Part shown: piece after piece, positions 1-6,948 of the stretch
Position numbering within the stretch: the first letter of the stretch is position 1
Layout: each line of letters begins with the position of its first letter
Assembly: GCA_905221605.1 (NCBI GenBank)
Contig: CAJNDS010002073.1
Location: forward strand, 135,717 to 150,716
Direction: 5' to 3'
Source of the DNA: Symbiodinium natans
Lineage: Eukaryota; Sar; Dinophyceae; Suessiales; Symbiodiniaceae
DNA: 15,000 bases
Position numbers and translations under genes: made by a program
Notes under the pieces: model-generated
The model's input: only the letters and a program-made list of their open reading frames with translations
Databases searched by the model: none
Told to the model about the DNA's origin: nothing

Positions 1-30
1 AATATAAACATATATATATATATACATATA
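1..30. repeat. AT/AC microsatellite
   Basis: Alternating purine-pyrimidine sequence (TATATATA with CATA interruptions) at the window edge. It lies just outside the left inverted end of the fold-back-like block, as a similar TATATGTGTG stretch does at the right end near 2091-2104. Confidence 0.85.
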
Positions 31-62
31 CATGTGGTCACCCCCCCCAAGACCTACCTCTC

Positions 63-329
63 AGTTTCCTGCCATTCTATCTCTATATGCATTCGCACAT
101 TGCTGTTGCTTGAGGCCTCTTGAAAACACCGTAAATGCCGTTTATTCTCGTCTTCGACAAGAGTACGTTAGTTTATGACCGCAGAAATGTCTTACATGCA
201 GTGGCTCGATTTGGCTGACCGGATTCCGGTTGGGGATACCACGACACTTCCGCATGAGTAATATGGTATTCACAGCACTTTTGGCTCTTACCTACACCAA
301 CACCCAAGTCTTTGCGATTCTTCATACAT
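63..329. other. Spacer with no recognised feature
   Basis: Balanced-composition sequence inside the left end of the fold-back-like block. A 70-codon frame begins at 230 but runs into the degenerate tandem repeat and shows no recognisable domain, so it is not called a gene. Confidence 0.6.
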
Positions 330-1060
330 TAATCATCTTTTATTTACGTATTGCGTGCGCGTTTTTTATATGTTCTGCAAGGAAGTATAGAGGAAGTGAG
401 TGCTTAGGTGTTCATGTAACTGTTCAATCTTCCCCTGACTGAAAACATATTTTCAAGGAGTGAAGATGGAGGAGTTAAAAACGAAGTCGATACATGCAAT
501 TATCATGATTGATTATAATGCGTATGTCGACGTGTTTCGTGTGCGTTTCTCTTTGTACTTTGAGGAATCAAGAGGATTGAGGTGTTAAGTTTTCATGTAA
601 TTTAAATCTCCCCCTAATAATAAATCATTTTTGAAGGAATTAGGATGGAGGAGTGAGGGTTTGGGGTGGGGGGTTTAGGGTGTTTTATTGGTAGAGGGCT
701 GAGGGCTTAAGGACATAATCATCAAAACTTCCTAATGTTCTTGATGGATTAAGGTGGAGGGTTTAGGTTGGAGGTTTTAGGTGCTGGGACTAACTAGATA
801 ATTCACTTATAAGATGTCCCCCCCCCATGAAATAGAAGCATGTTTGTGAAGGATGAAGGTGGAGGAGTAAGGGCTTAAGTACTCATGTAATCATTAAGTT
901 TCCTTAATCATTTATTTGTTTTGAGGGATCAAGGTGGAGGAGTGAGGGTAATATCTTTTTTTGAGATTAGGTGGAGGAGTGAGTGAGGGTTTAAGGCGGA
1001 GGGCCAAGGCGTAGGAGTGAGAGCTCAAGTACTCAAGTCCTTCAAGGCATGCTTCTTACT
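330..1060 (+). repeat. Degenerate tandem repeat, plus-oriented units
   Basis: Two long units align over about 145 bp: 330-476 and 510-657. Both hold a TTAYnnnCGTAT-like start, a GAGGTGTTnnnTTTCATGTAA-like middle, a CCCCTnA block and an end of the form AAGGAnTnAnGATGGAGGAGT. Shorter units at about 706-770, 789-868 and 871-938 keep the core CATGTAAT, a C-rich block and GGTGGAGGAGTnAGGG. Some units end in GGTTTAGGG, so the telomere-like motif is part of or mixed with the unit. The unit is non-coding and too diverged for a clean period. Confidence 0.65.
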
Positions 1061-1089
1061 CGGGGGGGATATGTTGCTCGAGTAGTATA

Positions 1090-1690
1090 TGTAACTAGTC
1101 CAAGCTTCCGAACCCACCTGAAACCTTCACTTGTCCACCTTAACTCCTTCAAAGATTAGTATCGTATTTGAGTATTATATTTAATTCTTCCAAGCACCCT
1201 AGCCCGAAACTCCCACTCCTCCACCTCCTTTAAAACAATACTTAATGAACTCTTTTGGGGGGGAGAATCAGTACTTGCATGAATACTCTTGCCCACACCT
1301 CATCTGAACTCTTCTACAGCAGTTTTATTGTTAATGGTTAGTATCGTATTTGATTTAATCCAGCACCCTAAGCCCTCTCCACCCTAAACCCTCCCTTCTC
1401 TATCTTAATCAATAAACAGTTTTTTTGGTTTAGGGTTTAGGGTTTAGGGTTTAGGGTTTAGGGGTTTAGGCTCTCACTCACTCCACCCGTAACCCTCACT
1501 CCCCCACCTTAATCCGTCAAAACAGAAATTTTTAGGGGTGAAGAATTCGAATTACACGAAGACTTAAGCCCTCACTCCTAAATCTTAGCTCACTATGAAG
1601 GGATAATATATTACTTGCGCATTGCGTTGAATGAATCCCAGCACCCTAAACACTCTCCACCCTGCCCCCTCCCACCCTCCATGCCTCTCA
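1090..1690 (-). repeat. Same degenerate tandem repeat, minus-oriented units
   Basis: Reverse-complement units of the 330-1060 repeat appear here. At 1497-1577 the order CACTCCCCCACCTTAATCC, AGGGGTGAAG, then AATTACACGAAGACTTAAG is the reverse complement of the 577-657 unit. A second unit lies at about 1210-1290 (CACTCCTCCACC, a G run, then TTGCATGAATACT). The subunit TTAGTATCGTATTTGA is repeated exactly at 1156-1171 and 1338-1353. The switch of orientation near 1060-1090 makes the region a large imperfect palindrome. Confidence 0.65.
1427..1470 (+). repeat. Telomere-like (TTTAGGG)n block
   Basis: About six heptamers in G-rich plus orientation, lying inside the minus-oriented C-rich degenerate repeat. 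The polarity is therefore opposite to its surroundings. Confidence 0.95.
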
Positions 1691-1709
1691 CAGAGATACT
1701 ATTTTGGAA

Positions 1710-1990
1710 AAGTGCTGTGTATTCCTAGAGTTCCCTGAATGCTCTCCCTATATTCTTAGATTCTCAGATTTCCTGGCCCTACATTCCCAGATTCCCAGAT
1801 TTGCTGGCCCTATGTTCTCACATTCCCAGAATTGCTGGCCCTATTCACAGATTTCCTGGCCCTATGCCCGGATTCCCAGATTTCCTAAACACGGGGTGAG
1901 GAAATCTGGAAATCTGGGAATCTGGGAAAATCCGGGAATCTAGGAACATAGGGTGAGAGAATCTGGGAATTTGGAACATGGGGTAAGAAA
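1710..1990. repeat. Inverted-repeat minisatellite (TTCCCAGATTTCCTGG)
   Basis: Copies of ATTCCCAGATTTCCTGGCCC spaced about 25-35 bp run from about 1755 to 1890. The sequence then flips near 1893 to GGAAATCTGGGAATCTGGGA units up to about 1990. The arms can pair as a long imperfect hairpin. Open frames of about 78 codons here translate the minisatellite and are not called as genes. Confidence 0.8.
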
Positions 1991-2171
1991 ATTTGGGAAG
2001 AACGCGTGATGTTTTGACGATAATTGTGCGAGAGGTAGGTCTTTTGGGGGGGCGGGGGGGGGAAGGGGGGACTCAGCTTTATGGTCACATGTATATATGT
2101 GTGTTTTTTTTGCATATGCACCTTTGTGCAGTCCCTATATACCTAAGTAGCCCCTACATTACCCTGACCTC

Positions 2172-2287
2172 CTATACTTGGAGGCTCACGGTACTTATTA
2201 ACAGAATAACAACTGTACTTAAAACCCCGGTATAACCATATCAGTCAGTATTAGGTTTATAAGTACGTACCCGAAACCTCCAAGTAG
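2172..2287. mobile_element. Hairpin MITE-like element, family I
   Basis: The left arm 2172-2202 (TACTTGGAGG, TCACGGTAC, TTATTAAC) is an imperfect reverse complement of the right arm 2255-2287 (GTTTATAAGTACGTACCCGA, then AACCTCCAAGTAG). The loop is about 50 bp. There is one copy in the window and no clear target duplication. A non-mobile hairpin is an alternative. Confidence 0.6.
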
Positions 2288-2541
2288 TCCCTTGACTCTC
2301 TGTCACGGATGCCTCGCGGTTGACTCTCCGATGGGTGGGCACTCCGGGGATACTTGACGGCCGGAGGATTCTGGGGGGGGGGGGGGGGGGGGTGGGGTGT
2401 TTTGGGCATCCAAGAAGACACTCTGCGGGATTCTCGGGGGATTTGGCGCTCGAGACCGGGCGAGGAGTACGTGGTGCGGAGAGTGGCTCAAAGTTTACCA
2501 ACTCACCACATCTCACCACTGCAAAGTGCGGGAAAGCCAGA
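2288..2541. other. Spacer with G homopolymer run
   Basis: Unique-looking GC-rich sequence containing an uninterrupted G run of about 20 near 2372-2391. Overlapping frames on both strands arise from this run and its low stop density. They show no recognisable domain, so no gene is called. Confidence 0.6.
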
Positions 2542-2967
2542 AGAACCCTAAATCCCAAACCCTAAACCCCCCACCCATCCTCATGTCGGAAAACCGGGTT
2601 GTGGCCAACCCCACCAACTAGCCCATAAGCTTCATAAACAGCGTCGTGGCAGGGGAGGGGAAGTTCCCGCAGCCGCGGCGTGCGATCGGCACATGCTACC
2701 CCGAGGATCCGGTTCCTGTGCTGCCGGTTCAAGGCTTGCTTAATTACTTTCGTTTTTGTTGGTTTACGGTTTTGGGTTTGAGGGGCATTGGGGTTGAGGT
2801 TTTGTGTGAGAATTGCGTCCCAAGCCCCCAAATTCTGCCCACAAGCAGCCGGGTTTTAAGCGCCAAATGATGCACAACTTCACGGCCCTGAGACGCAAAC
2901 TACCCCAACTGCAGATCTTTGAGTGCTACACCAAAAGTAGGTACCTTTGCTTATCAATCACGTGTGA
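2542..2967. other. Spacer with short telomere-like patch
   Basis: A degenerate CCCTAAA patch at 2545-2570 is followed by balanced-composition sequence with no recognised gene, RNA or repeat. Short frames of about 75-90 codons are present on both strands without a detectable domain. Confidence 0.5.
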
Positions 2968-2975
2968 CTTATGAC

Positions 2976-3071
2976 TTGGGATGTTCCCCCTCATACTAAC
3001 AGTCCGTCATAGGGATTTTGTACCCGTATTATCCCTATTAAGGACTGTCAGTATAAGGGGGAGCATCCCAA
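2976..3071. mobile_element. MITE-like element, family A copy 1
   Basis: The termini TTGGGATG and CATCCCAA begin inverted arms that continue through TTCCCCCTnATACTAACAGTC and its complement near 3040-3063. It is 96 bp long with no coding capacity. It is flanked by a perfect 8-bp direct repeat CTTATGAC (2968-2975 and 3072-3079), which reads as a target-site duplication. An 8-bp duplication is typical of hAT-type transposons among others, but the termini are not a signature I can assign firmly. Confidence 0.88.
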
Positions 3072-3212
3072 CTTATGACTTAATCTTGGCTACGTGGCAC
3101 CCCAAGCCCAAAACCCTAAGCCGTTTCTTTCATGCGGGGTAGTTCCCTAAGTTTATGCTATGGGCCCCCCAGCAAAAAGGACCCCCCTACAGCACCCTAA
3201 CTTGGAAAACTG

Positions 3213-3235
3213 CCTAAACCCTAAACCCTAAACCC
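3213..3235 (-). repeat. Short CCCTAAA block
   Basis: About three heptamers in C-rich orientation. They lie between the 9-bp inverted words ACCCCCCTA (3181-3189) and TAGGGGGGT (3239-3247), so the block could sit in the loop of a small hairpin. Confidence 0.9.
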
Positions 3236-3330
3236 ATGTAGGGGGGTTTGATCACAGAATGAGCCAGGAGCCTCCGAACGCTGTAAGCCCTGCGGCCTTG
3301 TCGCACCCGTTCCTTAAGGAACAGAGGTCT

Positions 3331-3376
3331 TGGGTTTAGGGTTTAGGGTTTTTGGGTTTAGGGTTTAGGGTTTTGG
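3331..3376 (+). repeat. TTTAGGG block with variant units
   Basis: G-rich telomere-like heptamers, interrupted by GGTTTTTGGG and ending in GGGTTTTGGGG. It is followed directly by the direct-repeat word at 3393-3406. Confidence 0.93.
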
Positions 3377-3392
3377 GGAGAGGTTTTGGGTT

Positions 3393-3537
3393 CTTAGTAG
3401 CTGAATTTAGTTTCATGGGCCTCCAATATAGTCCCTAACCTCCCTTACTGTAAAGGGTTCTGATGTATGGGCCTTCGATTTGTGTAGGGTATATAAGGGG
3501 TATATCAGGGGTACCCTTTCTCCCTTAGTAGCTGAAT
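3393..3537. mobile_element. Segment bracketed by 14-bp direct repeat, related to family H
   Basis: CTTAGTAGCTGAAT occurs at 3393-3406 and 3524-3537. The bracketed segment contains 3451-3481, which matches the centre of the family H hairpin at 11781-11811 at about 28 of 31 positions (TAAAGGGTTCTG, ATATGGGCC, CGATTT). This suggests a diverged or internally rearranged relative of family H. Clear terminal inverted repeats are not visible. Confidence 0.45.
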
Positions 3538-3740
3538 GAGTACACTTCACACTTTTTTGGATATTAGAATCCCCCCACAGGCACGAAATCAAGTCTTTAT
3601 GAGGGAAGCCCTCAAAGTTTTTGGAAGCACGCATGTAGATAGCGCCGAGTCAAGTCAGAAAAGCGGATCCATAACTCAAATGAAAAGGGATTCTAGGAGA
3701 ACTTAAAGGAGCCTTGCGAATCGCGGCCCAGGCCAATCGC
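3538..3740. other. Spacer with no recognised feature
   Basis: Balanced-composition sequence between the direct-repeat segment and the next telomere-like block. No gene, RNA or repeat is seen. Confidence 0.5.
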
Positions 3741-3802
3741 AAACCCTAAACCCTTAACCCTTAACCCTATACCCTATAAACCCTAAACCCTAAACCCTGA
3801 GC
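3741..3802 (-). repeat. Degenerate CCCTAAA / CCCTTAA / CCCTATA block
   Basis: C-rich telomere-like units of mixed form: perfect heptamers at both ends and CCTTAAC and CCCTATA variants in the middle. The variants suggest an old array. Confidence 0.92.
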
Positions 3803-3842
3803 CCTGTAGGAGAGCCACCTCGCGGACGGCCGCGCTATTGGC

Positions 3843-3959
3843 GCAGACGATGTCGTCACCAAGGCGGCAAGGGGGGGGGGGGGGGGGTTGGCGCCCAAGG
3901 GGCAGACGATGTCGTCACCAAGGCGGCAAGGGGGGGGGGGGGGGGGTTCGCGCCCAAGG
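3843..3959 (+). repeat. Tandem duplication of 59 bp with poly-G tract
   Basis: Two copies with period 59 (3843-3900 and 3902-3959) each hold GCAGACGATGTCGTCACC, AAGGCGGCAA, a G run of about 16-18 and GCGCCCAAGG. The copies are nearly identical, so the duplication is recent or homogenised. The G runs make true run length uncertain in any assembly. Confidence 0.92.
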
Positions 3960-3967
3960 GTCCATGA

Positions 3968-4030
3968 TAAACCCTAAACCCGAAACCCTAAACCCTAAAC
4001 TCTAAACCCGAAACTAAACCCTAAACCCCT
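3968..4030 (-). repeat. CCCTAAA block
   Basis: C-rich heptamers with CCCGAAA and CTCTAAA variants, directly after the poly-G tandem duplication. Confidence 0.93.
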
Positions 4031-4257
4031 ACACAAGGACTTTTTGTTCTGAAGGGGCTTCAGCATTCAACCTAAGTTGCTAAACCCAACCCAGAACCAA
4101 GAAGCTCCAAACCCTAAGCCCTGTAAACATCAAGCCCTTGTTGTCTTTTCCTGTCTGGCAGGGGTTTAGGGTTTGGGGTTTACTGCTTGGGGTTAGTTGA
4201 AGAGCCTTTTCCTTTCTAGCACCCACCAACGAAGACACCCAACAAACACCATTTTGC
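4031..4257. other. Spacer with a short TTTAGGG patch
   Basis: Mostly unique-looking sequence with a G-rich telomere-like patch at 4161-4180 and scattered single CCCTAA units. No gene is recognised. Confidence 0.5.
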
Positions 4258-4440
4258 GAACCCTAAACCTTAAACCCTGAACCCTGCGTTTGGATTCCTT
4301 CACAGAAAAGGCGGGGTTCAGGATTTGCAACGTTCAGCCGCCGGGTCGGAGCAGTGATGTCATGCAGGGCCAATAGCTCAACCCTAAACCCTAAACCCAA
4401 AACCCTGAACCCCCAACCGGTAAACCCTAACCTGAAACCC
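4258..4440 (-). repeat. Two short degenerate CCCTAAA blocks
   Basis: Blocks at 4258-4286 and 4380-4440 are separated by about 95 bp of unique-looking sequence. The second includes CCCAAAA, CCCTGAA and CCCCCAA variants. A minus-strand frame of 83 codons across it has no recognisable domain and consists partly of repeat. Confidence 0.8.
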
Positions 4441-4530
4441 CGACTCGCAATCCAACTGTTGAAAGAATGGGCATCCTGCAAGAGAACCCCGAATCCCAGT
4501 GCGAGCTGAAGCACTCCCCCGCCTCACTTC

Positions 4531-4570
4531 CCTAACCCCTAACCTTCGGTTAGGGTTTAGGGTTTAGGGT
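4531..4570. repeat. Telomere-repeat inversion point with TTCG loop
   Basis: C-rich CCTAACCCCTAACC switches to G-rich GTTAGGGTTTAGGG through the tetraloop-like TTCG at 4545-4548. CTAACC-TTCG-GGTTAG forms a perfect short hairpin at the switch. Confidence 0.85.
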
Positions 4571-4766
4571 TTAGGGTTTAGGGTTTGGGGTTTGGGCTTT
4601 AGGGTTTGGGGTTTGGGGTTTGGGGTTGAGGGTTTGGGGTTTGGGGTTTGGGGTTTGGGCTTTAGGGTTTGGGGTTTGGGGTTTGGGGTTGAGGGTTTGG
4701 GGTTTGGGGTTTGGGGTTTGCGGTTGAGGTTTGGGGTTTGGGGCTTGGGGTTTGGGGTTTAGGGTT
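4549..4766 (+). repeat. TTTAGGG/TTTGGGG array with 63-bp higher-order unit
   Basis: About 31 G-rich heptamers. It begins with perfect TTTAGGG and moves to mostly TTTGGGG with marker variants. The marker GGGCTTT recurs at 4594 and 4657, and GGTTGAG at 4624 and 4687, both exactly 63 bp (nine heptamers) apart. A third GGTTGAG follows 35 bp (five heptamers) later at 4722. This indicates block duplication within the array rather than independent mutation. Confidence 0.93.
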
Positions 4767-4876
4767 CCCTAAACTCCTACACCGAAACTCCTAAACCCCT
4801 ATATAGACCCTAAACCCTCCAGCCTGAAGGAGCAAGTCCGTGCCCACTTTGTCTCAAGAGTCCACATGTCGATGTA

Positions 4877-4988
4877 GCCTAGTGGTTACCCAAAAACAGA
4901 GTTCAGGGGTTTAGGGTCTAAACTTTAGTCTAAACCCTAAACCCTAAACCCTAAACCCTAAACCCTAACCCCTAAATGCCTAGTGGTT
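4877..4988. mobile_element. Inverted telomere block bracketed by 11-bp direct repeat
   Basis: GCCTAGTGGTT occurs at 4877-4887 and 4978-4988. Between them a G-rich telomere patch (4906-4918) meets a C-rich array (4931-4977) through a small inversion near 4919-4930. The arrangement looks like a telomere-bearing insertion with a target duplication. Alternatively the word could belong to two family B half-elements, because GTAGCCTAGTGGTTACCC at 4874-4891 resembles family B termini. Confidence 0.6.
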
Positions 4989-5065
4989 CTTGGAACTTGG
5001 TACAGGGGACTAGGGAATTAGCCTCGCCAGGTGGCGTAGACTGGGATTAGCATCGTAGCCGACTA

Positions 5066-5138
5066 GGTAACCTTTAACCATGATGGGTATGTATTATATA
5101 TATATATATATAATCCTACCATAATTGAAAGGTTCACC
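5066..5138. mobile_element. AT-centred hairpin element, family J
   Basis: GGTAACCTTTAACCATGATG at 5066-5085 pairs imperfectly with the complement of ATAATTGAAAGGTTCACC at 5121-5138. The loop is a (TA)n run at 5095-5112. It is small, non-coding and present once. The AT run may have expanded at the hairpin tip. Confidence 0.6.
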
Positions 5139-5165
5139 TTTTTGGGCCCAGGGTACTCAGCAACT

Positions 5166-5202
5166 AGGTTAGGGTTAGGGCTAGGGTTAGGGTTAGGGTT
5201 AA
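5166..5202 (+). repeat. Hexamer (TTAGGG)n block
   Basis: Five or six GGTTAG-phase hexamers, one with GGGCTAGGG. This is the vertebrate-type unit, unlike the heptamers that dominate the window. C-rich heptamers of opposite polarity follow at about 5212-5230. Confidence 0.9.
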
Positions 5203-5322
5203 GCCTATGTAGACCCTAAACCCTAAACCCAAGAACCCGCAGGATCGCCTTACAATCAGTTCCCGAAGCCTAACAGAAAGCAACCCATGGCCGCCTCAAG
5301 CTGGGCCAATGAGCTCAAAATG

Positions 5323-5443
5323 TTGGGATGTTCCCCCTGAAACTAACAATCCATAGTATTGGTAAGAGTACCCCCTATGATCCCTATGATACCCTAAACC
5401 CTAAACCTTATTAAGGAGTGTTAGTATAAGGGGAACATCCCTA
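5323..5443. mobile_element. MITE-like element, family A copy 2, interrupted by telomere repeat
   Basis: The termini TTGGGATG and CATCCCTA with arms TTCCCCCTnAnACTAACA and TGTTAGTATAAGGGGAA match copies 1 and 3. Where those copies read TCCCTATTAAGG, this copy carries about 18-22 extra bases at 5393-5410 containing two CCCTAAA heptamers. The flanks TCAAAATG (5315-5322) and ACTGAATG (5444-5451) match at 5 of 8 positions, possibly a decayed duplication. Confidence 0.82.
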
Positions 5444-5451
5444 ACTGAATG

Positions 5452-5599
5452 GGTTTCGGAAGTCAGAGCTCTAGGGCTTTTGACAGCTTCGGGGCTTGCG
5501 AAATCAGAGGGCCTTTGAGGGCTTGTGGGGGTGTAGGCTAGAAACCCTAGAGACCCTAGCGACTCTACAAACCCCGCAAACCGTAGCTACCCCCAAAAC
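5452..5599. other. Spacer with scattered CCCTAGA-like units
   Basis: Unique-looking sequence that turns into diverged C-rich telomere-like units from about 5540. No gene is recognised. Confidence 0.5.
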
Positions 5600-5733
5600 C
5601 CGAATTAAAATAAACCCTATAAACCCTATGAACCTAAATGCAACCCTATAACCCCTAAAATGAAACTCTGTAAACCCTAAAATGAAACCCTAAACCCGAA
5701 ACCCTAAACCCTAAACCCTAAACCCTAAACCCT
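5600..5733 (-). repeat. CCCTATAAAC decamer and CCCTAAA array
   Basis: It starts with decamer-like AAACCCTATA and AAACCCTATG units and CCCTAAAATG variants, then ends in a clean CCCTAAA run at about 5688-5733. The decamer is the complement of the GGGTTTATAG units at 9958-10140. Confidence 0.88.
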
Positions 5734-5826
5734 TGGGAATCAGAGTTCTAGTGCTTCTGACAGCTCCATGGTTTTGGGGTTCGCAGGCCGGCGCAGCCGC
5801 CTCCAGGCAGTGCACGTCACGGGAGA

Positions 5827-6029
5827 GGTTTAGGGTTTAGGGTTTAGGGTTTAGGGTTTAGGGTTAGGGTTTAGGGTTTAGGGTTTAGGGTTTAGATTTA
5901 GGGTTTAGGGTTTAGGGTTTAGGGTTAGGGTTCAGGGTTCAGGGTTCAGGTTTCAGGGTTCAGGGTTCAGGGTTCAGGGTCTAGGGTCTAGGGTTTAGGG
6001 TTTAGGGTTTAGGGTTTAGGGTTTAGGGT
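5827..6029 (+). repeat. Long TTTAGGG array with TTCAGGG core
   Basis: About 29 G-rich heptamers. The outer parts are mostly perfect TTTAGGG, while 5930-5980 is a homogeneous TTCAGGG stretch. Such internal blocks of one variant are typical of local amplification after mutation. The flanks GTCACGGGAG on the left and GTCACCGAG on the right are weakly alike. Confidence 0.95.
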
Positions 6030-6070
6030 CACCGAGACCCGCCTCGACCTCCCGAGTACCTTCTTTTTTT

Positions 6071-6179
6071 ACAGCCCAGTGGTACCCTTTACCCTGTTTT
6101 GGTTCAAGGTTCCCTTCAGGTAACCAACCCCAAAAAAAGGGGGTGCCCTCATGATAAGATGGTTACTGGGCTACCAAGA
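6071..6179. mobile_element. Hairpin element, family B copy
   Basis: The left arm CAGCCCAGTGGTACCCTTT near 6073-6091 and the right end GTTACTGGGCTACCAAGA near 6162-6179 are inverted relatives. Inner arms GGTTCAAGG and AACCAACC also oppose each other. Left terminal bases are replaced by a T run. Related copies lie at 7888-7964 and 11431-11510. Confidence 0.65.
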
Positions 6180-6211
6180 CTGGCCAAACCGTAACCCCTC
6201 GTTTTGTGTTG

Positions 6212-6320
6212 CCCTAAGGTTTCATGCCAGAAAGTATATATTTGGGCCCCTAAGCTACTATATGGGAATCCCTAGGAGAAGGCCCAAGTATATACTCTAG
6301 AGGTACATGGACCCTGAGGG
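6212..6320. mobile_element. Hairpin element, family C copy 1
   Basis: GTATATATTTGGGCC (left arm) and GGCCCAAGTATATACT (right arm) are inverted around the core CTACTATATGGGAA. The right outer arm AGGTACATGGACCCTGAGGG matches copies at 7495-7590 and 10851-10965. The left outer arm has diverged. Confidence 0.75.
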
Positions 6321-6361
6321 TTAGCCATCGTAGGCCAATTGTCATGGGTGCTATTGGGGGT

Positions 6362-6404
6362 CCTAAACCCTAAACCCTAAACCCTAAACCCTAAACCCTA
6401 AACG
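6362..6404 (-). repeat. CCCTAAA array
   Basis: Six perfect C-rich heptamers in the spacer 3' of family C copy 1. Confidence 0.95.
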
Positions 6405-6525
6405 AAGGGATGGGGTTTAGGCTTCAGGTTATATTAAACCCCTCCCAGATCTGCCACACACGTTCATTCTTGTGCTTTTCGTTGCTCCATCCCAGCGCTG
6501 CTGCCCAGGAATCGGCTCCCAGTCT

Positions 6526-6619
6526 ACCTAAACCCTAAACCCTGAACCCTAAACCCTAAACCCTGAACCCTAAACCCTAAACCCTAAACCCTAAACCCTA
6601 AACCCTAAACCCTAAACCT
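6526..6619 (-). repeat. CCCTAAA array
   Basis: About 13 C-rich heptamers with two CCCTGAA variants spaced three units apart, suggesting a duplicated three-heptamer block. Confidence 0.95.
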
Positions 6620-6667
6620 TCCGAGGTTGGCGTCTTTAGGCGGCAAAGCAACCCTAGACCCTACTCA

Positions 6668-6771
6668 GAAGCTCTTTTGACTTAGTAAGTCTACTTGGTA
6701 CCCCTTAGAAACTCTATCCCATTCCCCATAGCCCAGCTTACTAACCCTACGTACTAAGTCAAAAGAGCTTC
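6668..6771. mobile_element. MITE-like element, family E copy 1
   Basis: Perfect 20-bp terminal inverted repeats: GAAGCTCTTTTGACTTAGTA at 6668-6687 and its exact complement at 6752-6771. The 104-bp element is non-coding. No clear target duplication is visible in the flanks. Confidence 0.88.
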
Positions 6772-6948
6772 CAAGTACAAGCTCCGTACCCTAGCCTTTG
6801 AGCACGGATTGCTCCATTAGGATGAGCATGCAGTGTCACAGACGTGGCATTTGGGGTTTTAGGCTGTAAGTTCAATTTGCTAGGGTTCACGTACTTGGCC
6901 ACGAAACGTTGCCTTCCTCCCTAGCGGCCAGAACCCGAAATAAACACT
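6772..6948. other. Spacer with no recognised feature
   Basis: Balanced-composition sequence between the two family E copies. No gene, RNA or repeat is seen. Confidence 0.5.

Larger units (their letters stand above)
1..2100. mobile_element. Putative fold-back-like repeat block with inverted ends
   Basis: The left edge at 31-62 (CATGTGGTCA, a C run, then AAGACCTACCTCTC) recurs in reverse complement at 2030-2090 (GAGAGGTAGGTCTT, a G-rich run, then TGGTCACATG). Each copy has alternating AT/GT sequence on its outer side. Between them, degenerate units run in plus orientation to about 1060 and in minus orientation from about 1100 to 1690, followed by an inverted minisatellite. Long inverted arms built of tandem repeats are characteristic of fold-back elements. 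No transposase frame is seen. The left end may continue beyond the window, and two unrelated repeats meeting by chance is the alternative. Confidence 0.45.

Noticed and set aside
450-1690. CRISPR-like array from regularly repeated units
   Set aside because: Units are degenerate, vary in length and invert orientation, with no constant repeats and unique spacers, and the DNA appears eukaryotic.
2241-2831. Cluster of overlapping frames of 62-105 codons
   Set aside because: They depend on a G homopolymer and GC-rich spacer, overlap on both strands, and show no recognisable domain.
3181-3247. Inverted words ACCCCCCTA/TAGGGGGGT around a CCCTAAA block as a mobile element
   Set aside because: Only 9 bp of low-complexity arms, with no target duplication or second copy.
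5817-6039. GTCACGGGAG/GTCACCGAG flanks of the long array as a target duplication
   Set aside because: The match needs a gap or mismatches over a short word, so chance is likely.
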